From contig NZ_JYMR01000038.1 in assembly GCF_000938255.1 (NCBI RefSeq), forward strand, positions 124,001 through 188,000: a stretch of DNA of 64,000 nucleotides, given 5' to 3'. Under the pieces are notes generated by a model that saw only the letters and a list, made by a program, of their open reading frames with translations, had not been told where the DNA came from and searched no databases. Position numbers and translations under genes: made by a program. This DNA comes from Bradyrhizobium sp. LTSP849 (lineage in GTDB: Bacteria; Pseudomonadota; Alphaproteobacteria; Rhizobiales; Xanthobacteraceae). This document shows positions 55,454 to 64,000 of the stretch, piece by piece (the first letter of the stretch is position 1; every line of letters begins with the position of its first letter).

Positions 55454-56320
55454 TTACCGATTCGTCCCAAAAATCTTCCGCGCCTCGGCGGGACTGGCGA
55501 TCTCGCGGCCCGCGCGGCGGGCGCAGGCGGCGATGGCTTCGATCAGCTGGCCGTTCGACGTCACCTTCTTGCCGTCGGCGAGATAGAAGGCGTCCTCAAG
55601 GCCGGTGCGCAGGTGACCGCCGAGCTCGGCGCAGCGCTGGTGCAGCGGCCAGATCTCCTCGCGGCCGATCGCGGTGATCTGAAAATGCGCCTCGGGACGC
55701 TTCAGCTTGATCAGTATCGGCAGCAGGTCGGGATCCGACGGCATGCCGGAGGCCACGCCCATTACGAAATTATATTCGAGCGGGCCTTTGTACATCCCGA
55801 CCTGATGGTACATGCCGACGCAGCGGATGATACCGACATCAAAACATTCGAACTCGGGGATGGTGCCGACCGCGTTCATGACGTCGAGATAGTCCTTCAC
55901 CTTCTCAACCGCGTTGTCGAACATCATCGGCGGCCAGGCCCAGCTGTTGTCGGCCTTCACCTTCAGATAGTTCAGCGAGCCGGCGTTGCAGGCGGCTATC
56001 TCAGGTTTGGTCTCGCGGATGCAATCGAGCGCGCCGCTGTAGTTGGGACCTGAGACACCCGAGGTGTGGTTGATGATCACGCCGGGGCAGGCTTCGCGGA
56101 TCGCCTGCTGGATCTCTTTGCTGACGCTGACCTCCCAGGACGGCAGATGCCCCTTATTCGGCGCCTGCTGGCGCAGATGGATGTGCATGATGCTGGCGCC
56201 CGCATCGAACGCGGCCCTGGCCTCGCGTGCCATCTGCTCCGGCGTAACCGGCACGTTGTGCTGCTTGGGGTCGGTGAGCACGCCGTTCAGCGCGCAGGTG
56301 ATGACGGCCTTGTCGCTCAT
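55454..56320 (-). CDS. BKACE-family enzyme (3-keto-5-aminohexanoate cleavage type)
   Basis: A 288-residue TIM-barrel protein of the beta-keto acid cleavage family. These use acetyl-CoA and a metal to split a beta-keto acid. The family pattern is ITCALNGVLTD, MHIHLRQQAPN, NHTSGVSGPNY and RTGLEDAFYLADG. Residues that set substrate choice vary widely, so the keto acid is unknown. Transcribed just ahead of the carboxylase genes, so it may supply or remove an intermediate in the same pathway. Confidence 0.88.
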   Translation of the reverse strand: MSDKAVITCALNGVLTDPKQHNVPVTPEQMAREARAAFDAGASIMHIHLRQQAPNKGHLPSWEVSVSKEIQQAIREACPGVIINHTSGVSGPNYSGALDCIRETKPEIAACNAGSLNYLKVKADNSWAWPPMMFDNAVEKVKDYLDVMNAVGTIPEFECFDVGIIRCVGMYHQVGMYKGPLEYNFVMGVASGMPSDPDLLPILIKLKRPEAHFQITAIGREEIWPLHQRCAELGGHLRTGLEDAFYLADGKKVTSNGQLIEAIAACARRAGREIASPAEARKIFGTNR

Positions 56321-56419
56321 GACCTAAATGTCTCGCACGTTGAGAATTCAACGCTTGCGATCATGTGACGCGCGGCATGTGGCTTCTTGCGCGGAGAAGC
56401 TAGCTAAACGCGAGCTGTC

Positions 56420-56510
56420 GTAGGGTGGGCAAAGGCGCGCTTGCGCCGTGCCCACCATCTCTCCACACCTTACGAAGGTGATGGGCACGCTTTCGCTTTG
56501 CCCACCCTAC
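56420..56510. repeat. GTAGGGTGGGCAAAG palindromic element, second copy
   Basis: A 91-base element with inverted ends GTAGGGTGGGCAAAG and CTTTGCCCACCCTAC and inner GTGCCCACC / GGTGATGGGCAC arms. Same family as 15108-15202. It lies 11 bases past the stop of the AraC-type gene. Confidence 0.85.
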
Positions 56511-56520
56511 TAGACTGTCC

Positions 56521-57324
56521 CTAGCTCGCCTCCGCAAGCACCCTCACCGTCTCACTGCTGCGATAGATCGCGAGATCCCGCGAGCCGACGAAGATCGCGC
56601 GCGGCTTCAGGCCATAGAAGCGGCGGATCGAATGGCTGAAATGGGTGGAGTCGGGATAGCCGATGTCCTGCGCCAGATGCGCGAGGTTGAGGTCCTGGTT
56701 CGCGAAGTGCAGCAGATGGCGCGCGCGCTTCCAGGCGCGGAAGGAACGGAACGAGATACCGGTCTCCTCCTTGAACAGGTGCAGGAAGCGCGAGGCCGAG
56801 AGCCCCGCCTCGGCCGCGCATGTATCCGCCGTCACGGGCTCACCCGTGAAGCGACCAATGCGGGCGACGGCGCGCATTACGCGGGGGTCGAGTACGCGGC
56901 GCGGCAGCGCCTCGCCAAAACACATCTCGTCGAATTCGGCGGTCGTGATGTCGTTATAGCGGCGCTGGCGCAGCAGCGCGTAAGCGGCGAGAATTTTGCG
57001 GGCATAGGCAGCCCTGTCGGGTCCGGTCAACCGCTCGGCCAAGGCCTCGATCACGCCGTCCGGCATGCTTTCCGGCTCAAGCGTCACGCTGATTGCGGTG
57101 CGGTAGTCGCTGGCAATGGAGTGCCGCTGGTTCGGCAGGGTGACGAACAGCTCGCCTTTGGCGAACGCGTCGTCGAGCGTCAGATGCAGGCTGCCTTTCA
57201 CCGCGACATAGACGTGGCAGCAACCGGGGATCCGCTTGCGGGGGCGGCCGAGCAGGCCGGCATAAAACACCCGTTCCGGCGTGATCAGCATCAAATGGTC
57301 GGATTCGCGACCCAGATCTTCCAT
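56521..57324 (-). CDS. AraC-family transcriptional regulator
   Basis: A 267-residue regulator, starting at ATG 57324 with GAGGAGG upstream; the longer frame runs into a repeat. The N-terminal part is a cupin-like ligand domain (VKGSLHLTLDDAFAKGE). The C-terminal double helix-turn-helix runs from about 170: LSASRFLHLFKEETGISF and then IGYPDSTHFSHSIRRFYGL. It is in the same direction as the surrounding acyl-CoA genes and could control them, but no binding site is evident. Confidence 0.9.
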   Translation of the reverse strand: MEDLGRESDHLMLITPERVFYAGLLGRPRKRIPGCCHVYVAVKGSLHLTLDDAFAKGELFVTLPNQRHSIASDYRTAISVTLEPESMPDGVIEALAERLTGPDRAAYARKILAAYALLRQRRYNDITTAEFDEMCFGEALPRRVLDPRVMRAVARIGRFTGEPVTADTCAAEAGLSASRFLHLFKEETGISFRSFRAWKRARHLLHFANQDLNLAHLAQDIGYPDSTHFSHSIRRFYGLKPRAIFVGSRDLAIYRSSETVRVLAEAS

Positions 57325-57471
57325 TGGCGGTCCTCCTCGCGCGGCTCTCTGGCCGCTGCGGACGGGGGTCACCTTAGCGGAAATTTGGGCGCTGTCACGA
57401 CAGGATAGCGCTGCCACGGCGCGCAAAGGGACGGCAGCCCGGGAGGCTCCCGGAACCGATCCAGCATCATC

Positions 57472-57597
57472 GTCGTCCCGGCGAAGGCCGGGACCCATAC
57501 CGCGAGGTCCATCGATGCGGATGGTACTAATCCCGAACGACCAATCTTCGCAAAACATCTCCCTGGGAGTATGGGTCCCGGCCTTCGCCGGGACGAC
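57472..57597. repeat. BIME-like two-armed element, copy 7
   Basis: Intact hairpin arms, central CTTCGCAAAAC. It separates the GST gene from the AraC-type gene, both on minus. Confidence 0.9.
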
Positions 57598-57605
57598 CAC
57601 TTAGA

Positions 57606-58261
57606 TTATGCCCTCACCCGCGCCGCAACATTCTGCTCGACGCCCGCCTTCTGCTCCGCAGCAACCGCGCGCTTGAAGCCCTCGCGCTGCTGCAAGCGCG
57701 CCCAATAGGCCGCGACATTTGGCCCAAAATCCTTGGCGAGGCCGATATTGTCAGCGAGGCGGAGTGCGTAGCCGATCACGATGTCGGCGGCGGTGAAACG
57801 GCCGGCGCACAAGGTTTCAGCATTCGCGGTCGCAGCCTCAACGGCGCGCAGCCTCCCCAAGAACCATTTGGCGTAGTCGGTGGCGACCTGCGGATTGCGG
57901 CGCTCCTCCGGTTCGAGCTGGGTGTAGCGGAGCACCAGCGTTTGCGGGAAGGTTAACGTCGCGTCGCTGAAATACATCCAGTTCAGGAACGCACCATAGG
58001 CGGGATCCTCGGGGCCAACCATCAGCGGTGTCGGTCCGTGCTTGATGCCGAGATAATGGCAGATGCCCGAAGACTCCGTCATCTTCGTCTCGCCGTCGAC
58101 CATGAAGGGAATCGTGCCCAACGGATTGAGCGCGAGGTATTCCTTGGCGAAGACCCGCGGCGGGAACGGCAGCATCTTCAGTTCGTAACGAAGCCCCATC
58201 TCCTCCAGCATCCAGAGTGGACGGAACGAGCGGGCGGAATCGCAGTGATAGAGCGTGATCA

Positions 58262-58262
<1 letters not shown>
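57606..58262 (-). CDS. Glutathione S-transferase family protein
   Basis: A 218-residue GST. The thioredoxin-like N-domain starts ITLYHCDSARSFRPLWML; the conserved NPLGTIPFMVDGE and ESSGICHYLG give the glutathione site. A helical C-domain follows. Its ATG (58262) overlaps the stop codon of the acyl-CoA dehydrogenase gene by one base, so expression is coupled. It may detoxify a reactive intermediate of the pathway or act as an isomerase; this is inference from location. Confidence 0.9.
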
Positions 58263-59425
<1,163 letters not shown>

Positions 59426-59435
59426 TTCTTCCTCG

Positions 59436-60572
59436 TCACAACCCCATCTGCCGGCTGGCCAGATCCTTCATGATCTCCTCGGTGCCGCCGCCGATGGCGT
59501 TGACCTTGACTTCGCGGTAGATGCGCTCGGCCTTGATGCCGCGCATGAAGCCGGCGCCACCGAAAATCTGCACGGCTTCGGAAGCACAGAACGCCATGGT
59601 CTGGGTCGCCTGGTTCTTCATCATGCAGATTTCCGCGACCGGGCTTTCGCCCTGCTCCAGCCGCCAGGCCAGCATCTCCAGCATCGCTTGCGATGCCGCG
59701 ACCTTCTGCGCCATGTCCACGATCTTGTGGCGGATCACCTGGTGCTGGGCGAGCGGTTTGCCAAACGTCTTGCGCTCCTTGGCGTAGGCAATTGCCTCGT
59801 CGAGGCAGACGCGGGCGAAGGCGGTGCAGCTCGCAGCCATGCCGATGCGCTCGCTGTTGAAATTCTGCATGATGATCTTGAAGCCCTGGCCCTCCTCGCC
59901 GATCAAATTCTCGACCGGGACTCGGCAGTCGTCGAAGTGCAACGTCGCGGTGTCGGAGGCCCACCAGCCCATCTTCTTCAATTTGGTCCGCGACAAGCCC
60001 GGCGTGTCGCCCTCGATCAGGAGCAGGCTGACGCCGCCAGCGCCCTCGCCACCGGTGCGCACGGCAACGGTCAGATAGTCGGCGCGTACGCCGGAGGTGA
60101 TGAAGGTCTTCTCGCCGCTCACGACGTAGTGATCGCCATCGCGCCGCGCCCTGGTGCTGAGGTTTGCCACATCCGAACCGCCGCCCGGCTCGGTGATGGC
60201 GAGCGCGGAGATCTTTTCGCCTGACAGCACCTGCGGCAGCACGCGTGCCCTAACCTCGGGACGCGCCGCGCGCGCGATCGGCGGCGAGCCGATGGTATGG
60301 CTCATCAGGCTGGCGCTGATGCCGCCGGCGCCTGCACGCGCCAGCTCTTGGCTCGCCACGATCTTCATGAACTGGTCGGCGGCGACACCACCATATTCCT
60401 CGGGAAATCCGAGGCCCAGCAGCCCGATCTCGGCGGCCTTGCGATAGAGCGCACGCGGGAATTCGCCGGCCTCGTCCCATTCATGGGCAAATGGCGCGAT
60501 CTCCTTCTCGACGAAGCGGCGCATCATTTCGCGGAAGGCGTCGTGCTCGGCGGTATAGAACGGGCTCTTCAT
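59436..60572 (-). CDS. Acyl-CoA dehydrogenase (LCAD/isovaleryl type)
   Basis: A 378-residue FAD enzyme; ATG 60572 (MKSPFYTAEHDAF) is preferred over ATG 60605 because only it has an AAGG site. The flavin motif is KTFITSGVRADYLTVAV, and MQNFNSERIGMAAS offers the catalytic Glu. The medium-chain position reads AIGGGTEE. The pattern is like the downstream dehydrogenase but the two are clearly different genes. The likely substrate is branched or long-chain acyl-CoA. Confidence 0.92.
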   Translation of the reverse strand: MKSPFYTAEHDAFREMMRRFVEKEIAPFAHEWDEAGEFPRALYRKAAEIGLLGLGFPEEYGGVAADQFMKIVASQELARAGAGGISASLMSHTIGSPPIARAARPEVRARVLPQVLSGEKISALAITEPGGGSDVANLSTRARRDGDHYVVSGEKTFITSGVRADYLTVAVRTGGEGAGGVSLLLIEGDTPGLSRTKLKKMGWWASDTATLHFDDCRVPVENLIGEEGQGFKIIMQNFNSERIGMAASCTAFARVCLDEAIAYAKERKTFGKPLAQHQVIRHKIVDMAQKVAASQAMLEMLAWRLEQGESPVAEICMMKNQATQTMAFCASEAVQIFGGAGFMRGIKAERIYREVKVNAIGGGTEEIMKDLASRQMGL

Positions 60573-60833
60573 CGCTTTCGCCTTCGACTCGTCTCGTTCC
60601 ACCATGGCCGGAACATTGGCGGCTCACTTGCGCGGAGTGGCTGGACGGGAACGCCGCTTCGGACGGGCCAAGGCCTAGCAACTCAACGCAAGACGGTTTT
60701 CGCCCCTCGCAGGCCAACTCCGGTTCAAAAAAGACGTGCTGCACAAAACTCCGGCTGGCCTCCCAAGGCCACGCCGGGCATGGTGCACGGCAATAAAAAG
60801 GCGGGCGGCACCAGACCGCCGAGGGAGGAATTT

Positions 60834-62384
60834 TTGGCCGTTCGTTACTACGACTGGATCGCCCATCATAGCCGCCGCACGCCCGGCAAGGTCGCGGTCA
60901 TCGATCTCGCGAGCGAGCGCCGCTTCACCTATTCACAGCTCGATGCCCGCGTCTCACGCCTCGCCTCATTCCTCCGTCACGCGCTAAAAATCTCGCGCGG
61001 CGATCGCGTCGCGGTGCTGGCGCTGAACACGACCGATACGCTGGAGGTGCAGTTCGCCTGCGGCCGGCTCGGCGCCGTCTTCGTGCCGCTCAACACTCGC
61101 CTTACCGTACCCGAGCTTCAGTTCATCACCGGCGATTGCGCGCCGAAGGTGATGATCCACGATACCGATCTGGCCGATACGGCGCTGACGGTGGCGAAGC
61201 TCTGCGGCGTCGCAACGAGTCTATTGCTGGGTCCCGGCGGTTCCTATGAAGCCGGCATCGCCGCCACAAAGCCGCTCGACCGCATCGAGGAAGTCACGCT
61301 CGATGACGTCTCGACCATCATGTACACGTCGGGCACCACGGGGCATCCGAAGGGCGCGACCATCACCTATGGCATGACCTTCTGGAATTGCGTCAATCTC
61401 GGTGGCCCCGCCTGCATCGGGCCGTCTTCGGTACTGCTCACCGTGCTGCCGCTGTTCCACACGGGCGGACTGAATTGCTACACCAATCCGGTGCTGCATG
61501 CCGGCGGCACCGTGCAGATCATGCGCGCCTTCGATCCCGGCACCGCGCTCGGCCTGATCAACGATCCCGCACAGGGCATCAACGTGTTCTTCGGCGTGCC
61601 TGCGATCTACCAGTTCATGGCGCAGCATCCGGCGTTCGCGACGACCGATCTCGGCCGGCTGATCGTCGGCGGTGTTGGCGGCGCACCGATGCCGGTGCCG
61701 CTATTGAAGGTATGGGAGGCGCGCGGCGTTGCGCTCCAGCAAGGTTACGGCATGACCGAGACGTCGCCGGCCGTGCTGGTGCTCGACCGCGAGGATGCGG
61801 CGCGGAAGGCGGGCTCCGCCGGCAAGCCGGTGCTGCACACGGAAGTGCGCATCGTGCGCCCCGACGGCAGCGATGCCGATGTCGGCGAGCTCGGTGAGCT
61901 CTGGGTCAAGGGGCCGAACATCACGCCAGGCTATTGGAACAGGCCGGAAGCGAACAAGACGTCCTTCACGGACGGCTGGCTGCACACGGGCGATGCAACC
62001 CGCGTCGATGAGGAAGGCTTCTACTACATCGTCGACCGCTGGAAGGACATGTACATCTCAGGCGGCGAGAACGTCTATCCGGCCGAGGTCGAGAACGTCC
62101 TGCACCAGCTCACGGCAATCGCGGAAGCTGCGGTGATCGGCATTCCCGATCCACAATGGGGCGAGGTCGGCCTCGCCATCGTCGCGGTCAAGCCGGGACA
62201 AAGGCTGACCGAGGCCGATGTCTTCACGCACTGCGCCGCCAATCTCGCGCGCTTCAAATGCCCGCGTCAGGTTCGCTTCGTCGATGCCCTGCCGCGCAAT
62301 GCCACCGGCAAGATTCACAAACCGACCTTGCGAAAGGAATTTTCGGTGACCTCGGAAGTCGACAAGAAAGTCGACAACGCCTGA
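60834..62384 (+). CDS. AMP-forming acyl-CoA ligase
   Basis: A 516-residue ligase. TTG 60834 is preferred: GGGAGGA lies just before it and the product starts at the usual point (VRYYDWIAHHSRRTP), whereas ATG 60780 has no site. The AMP motif is YTSGTTGHPKGA, the adenylate part GYGMTETSPA and DRWKDMYISGGENVYP, and the C-terminal lysine is in RNATGKIHKPTLRKEF. It is divergent from the two dehydrogenase genes, so a shared control region of about 260 bases lies between. A terminator follows. Confidence 0.9.
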   Translation: MAVRYYDWIAHHSRRTPGKVAVIDLASERRFTYSQLDARVSRLASFLRHALKISRGDRVAVLALNTTDTLEVQFACGRLGAVFVPLNTRLTVPELQFITGDCAPKVMIHDTDLADTALTVAKLCGVATSLLLGPGGSYEAGIAATKPLDRIEEVTLDDVSTIMYTSGTTGHPKGATITYGMTFWNCVNLGGPACIGPSSVLLTVLPLFHTGGLNCYTNPVLHAGGTVQIMRAFDPGTALGLINDPAQGINVFFGVPAIYQFMAQHPAFATTDLGRLIVGGVGGAPMPVPLLKVWEARGVALQQGYGMTETSPAVLVLDREDAARKAGSAGKPVLHTEVRIVRPDGSDADVGELGELWVKGPNITPGYWNRPEANKTSFTDGWLHTGDATRVDEEGFYYIVDRWKDMYISGGENVYPAEVENVLHQLTAIAEAAVIGIPDPQWGEVGLAIVAVKPGQRLTEADVFTHCAANLARFKCPRQVRFVDALPRNATGKIHKPTLRKEFSVTSEVDKKVDNA

Positions 62385-62387
62385 CCA

Positions 62388-62418
62388 AAGCGCCCCTCTC
62401 GCGGGCGCTTCTTCTTTT
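62388..62418 (+). terminator. Rho-independent terminator after the acyl-CoA ligase
   Basis: AAGCGCCC (62388-62395) pairs with GGGCGCTT (62403-62410) over a 7-base loop and is followed by CTTCTTTT. It starts 4 bases after the ligase stop codon. Confidence 0.88.
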
Positions 62419-62459
62419 GTGACGTGCCTGCCCCAACCAAGAAACCCCAAGGAATTTTC

Positions 62460-63680
62460 ATGAACAGGAAACTCTCCCTGCTTGCCGCGACAACAGCTCT
62501 GACGCTCCTCACAGCCCAGGGTGCCTACGCGCAGAAAGCGTACGACACCGGCGTCACCGACACCGAGATCAAGATCGGCAATGTCGAGGCCTATTCCGGT
62601 CCGGCTTCCGCCTATGGCGTGATCGGCAAGACCGAAGAAGCCTACTTCAAGATGATCAATGACCAGGGCGGCATCAACGGCCGCAAGATCAACTGGATCT
62701 CCTATGACGACGGCTATTCGCCGCCGAAGACCGTGGAGCAAATCCGCAAGCTGATCGAGAGCGACGAGGTCTTCCTCGTCTTCAACGCGCTGGGTACGCC
62801 GACCCAGACCGCCGTGCAGAAATATCACAACTCGAAGAAGGTGCCGCAGCTCTTCCTCGCAACCGGCGCCAGCAAGTGGAACGACCCGAAGAGCTTTCCC
62901 TGGACCATGGGCTTCCAGCCCAGTTATCGGGTCGAGGCACAAATCTTCGCCAAGTACATTCTGAAAGAGAAGCCGGACGCGAAGGTTGCGATCTTCTATG
63001 CCAATGACGATTTCGGCAAAGACTATCTCGCCGGCATCAAGGACGTATTCGGCGACAAGGCGTCGAAGCTGATCGTGGCCGAAGAGAGCTACGAGACGTC
63101 GGAGCCTTCGATCGATGCCCATATCGTCAAGCTCAAGGGCACCGGCGCCGATACCTTCGTCAACATTGCGACTCCGAAGTTCGCGGCGCAGGCCATCAAG
63201 AAGATCGCGGAGCTGGACTGGAAGCCGATGCACCTGATGACGGACGTCTCGGTGTCGATCGGTGCGGTGATGAAGCCGGCTGGCCTCGAAGCATCCGAAG
63301 GCGTGCTGTCAGCCGGTTATCTGAAGGATGCGTCGGATCCGCAGTGGAAGGACGATGAGGGCATGAAGAAGTTCATGACCTTTATCGACAAATACATGCC
63401 CGGCGCGAACATTTCGGATGCCAATCTGGTCTACGCCTATGCCGCAGCCCAGACGATGGTGCAGGTGCTGAAGCAGTCGGGCGACAATCTGACCCGTGAG
63501 AACGTGATGAAGCAGGCCGCCAGCCTCAAAGACTTCGTCCCCGACACGCTGATCCCGGGGATCAAGATCAACACTTCGTCCACCGACTTCGCACCGATCG
63601 AGCAGCTCAAGATGTGGCGGTTCAAGAGCGGCCAATGGGAACTGTTCGGCCCCATCATCAGCGCCGAAACCGGCGGCTAG
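62460..63680 (+). CDS. ABC transporter substrate-binding protein, LivK/branched-chain type
   Basis: A 406-residue periplasmic receptor with a signal peptide (residues 1-24, ending GAYAQ). The fold begins DTEIKIGNVEAYSGPASAYG, and IRKLIESDEVFLVFNALGTP and FANDDFG-type segments follow. ATG 62460 has an AAGGA site. No permease or ATPase gene is adjacent. The last 36 bases, including the stop codon, are duplicated right after the gene, so the first TAG ends translation and the copy is not read. Confidence 0.93.
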   Translation: MNRKLSLLAATTALTLLTAQGAYAQKAYDTGVTDTEIKIGNVEAYSGPASAYGVIGKTEEAYFKMINDQGGINGRKINWISYDDGYSPPKTVEQIRKLIESDEVFLVFNALGTPTQTAVQKYHNSKKVPQLFLATGASKWNDPKSFPWTMGFQPSYRVEAQIFAKYILKEKPDAKVAIFYANDDFGKDYLAGIKDVFGDKASKLIVAEESYETSEPSIDAHIVKLKGTGADTFVNIATPKFAAQAIKKIAELDWKPMHLMTDVSVSIGAVMKPAGLEASEGVLSAGYLKDASDPQWKDDEGMKKFMTFIDKYMPGANISDANLVYAYAAAQTMVQVLKQSGDNLTRENVMKQAASLKDFVPDTLIPGIKINTSSTDFAPIEQLKMWRFKSGQWELFGPIISAETGG

Positions 63681-63716
63681 TTCGGCCCCATCATCAGCGC
63701 CGAAACCGGCGGCTAG
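63645..63716. repeat. 36-bp perfect tandem duplication across the gene end
   Basis: 63645-63680 and 63681-63716 are identical, each starting TTCGGCCCCATCATCAGC and ending GGCGGCTAG, and an 8-base start of a third copy (TTCGGCCC) follows at 63717-63724. The length is a multiple of three and the first copy keeps its TAG. Confidence 0.95.
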
Positions 63717-63745
63717 TTCGGCCCAACCTATCCGCCTGAAATACC

Positions 63746-63776
63746 GAATAGCGGCCGAAGGGCCGCTATTCTTTTT
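63746..63776. terminator. Bidirectional Rho-independent terminator between convergent genes
   Basis: GAATAGCGGCC (63746-63756) pairs with GGCCGCTATTC (63761-63771) over a GAAG loop and ends in TTTTT on the + strand. The minus-strand gene's stop codon TAG (63766-63768) is part of the stem. No equally long T-run is present for the minus direction. Confidence 0.88.
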
Positions 63777-64000
63777 CATCCTGCTGGACGTCGACGGACA
63801 CGATGGAAAGGCCAAGACGGCGCGAATCGCCGACGCCTCTCAACACCGGACATGCCCATGCAAGGGTAGCGATGCCTGAGGGCGGCAGGTCGAGGCTCAG
63901 CGTATAGCGGTCACAACCGATCGCGATCGCGGCAGGGTCGACGCGTGCGCCGTCGAGATAGAAATGCGCGCCGATCTTGTCCAGCGGCGCGCGGAGGGCG
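63766..64000 (-). CDS. C-terminal part of an unrecognised protein (cut by window edge)
   Basis: An open minus-strand frame of 77 codons to a TAG at 63766-63768; the 5' end lies beyond the window. The visible peptide has LRAPLDKIGAHFYLDG, VDPAAIAIGCDRYTLSLDL and ends RRLGLSIVSVDVQQDEKE. The frame is fully open with alphaproteobacterial codon use, so coding is likely. The RRLG motif before the end recalls a beta-type domain of some glycosyltransferase-associated proteins, but I cannot assign it. Confidence 0.6.
   Translation of the reverse strand, partial: ALRAPLDKIGAHFYLDGARVDPAAIAIGCDRYTLSLDLPPSGIATLAWACPVLRGVGDSRRLGLSIVSVDVQQDEKE

Noticed and set aside
36865..57597. Repeated hairpin arms as a possible CRISPR array
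   Set aside because: Copies are kilobases apart and separated by genes, with no regular short spacers and no cas genes.

Overview
The window is high-GC DNA from an alphaproteobacterium, most likely Bradyrhizobium or a close relative in the Nitrobacteraceae. Three things point there: strong GC bias at third codon positions, a gene set rich in ABC and TRAP receptors, acyl-CoA enzymes and Sox genes, and a load of hairpin-arm intergenic repeats of the kind common in Bradyrhizobium and Rhodopseudomonas. This is inferred from family resemblance, not from a database search. No rRNA, tRNA, CRISPR array, transposase, integrase or phage gene was found. The window reads as ordinary chromosome broken up by repeat elements.

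Layout. 1-5343: a TRAP-type solute receptor (5' end cut by the window edge) followed by a membrane sensor kinase, a receiver-DUF3369-kinase and an OmpR-type regulator, all on + and tightly packed. 5344-6430: an ECF sigma factor with paired inverted repeats upstream and a strong terminator downstream. 6746-11139: CcdA-like membrane reductant carrier plus CVNC thioredoxin, a duplicated membrane protein, an L,D-transpeptidase and an amino-acid receptor. 11325-18066: two complementary acyl-CoA dehydrogenase subunits, a carboxymuconolactone-decarboxylase-like protein, a VOC enzyme and two MFS transporters. 18066-20822: prolyl oligopeptidase and a DUF938 methyltransferase.

21029-26941 is the sulfur oxidation region: soxX, soxY, soxZ, soxA, a small SoxXA-binding protein, soxB and a periplasmic DsrE-like protein in one overlapping operon, then a persulfide dioxygenase-rhodanese fusion. 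soxCD is absent from the window. 27031-32097: small acidic protein, Fsr-like MFS, D-aminoacylase-type amidohydrolase, MFS. 32243-36798: an ABC exporter/lipoprotein-type system (ATPase, FtsX-like permease, lipocalin/AttH-like protein) and a MAPEG protein. 37020-42884: a branched-chain-type receptor and an RND pump with its adaptor.

43181-51627: an Fe-dependent alcohol dehydrogenase, an acyl-CoA ligase and a complete dipeptide-type ABC importer, all on +. 51721-63680: a degradative acyl-CoA cluster with biotin-dependent carboxylase (two subunits), a BKACE-family enzyme, an AraC regulator, a GST, two acyl-CoA dehydrogenases, a divergent acyl-CoA ligase and a LivK-type receptor. The last gene has a 36-bp tandem duplication across its stop codon. 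The right edge holds the 3' end of an unrecognised minus-strand gene.

Recurring theme: at least eight copies (seven intact, one half) of a ~120-bp element with two hairpin arms in inverted orientation, and several other palindromic families, occupy most convergent gene junctions. In two places such an element supplies the stop codon of the neighbouring gene.
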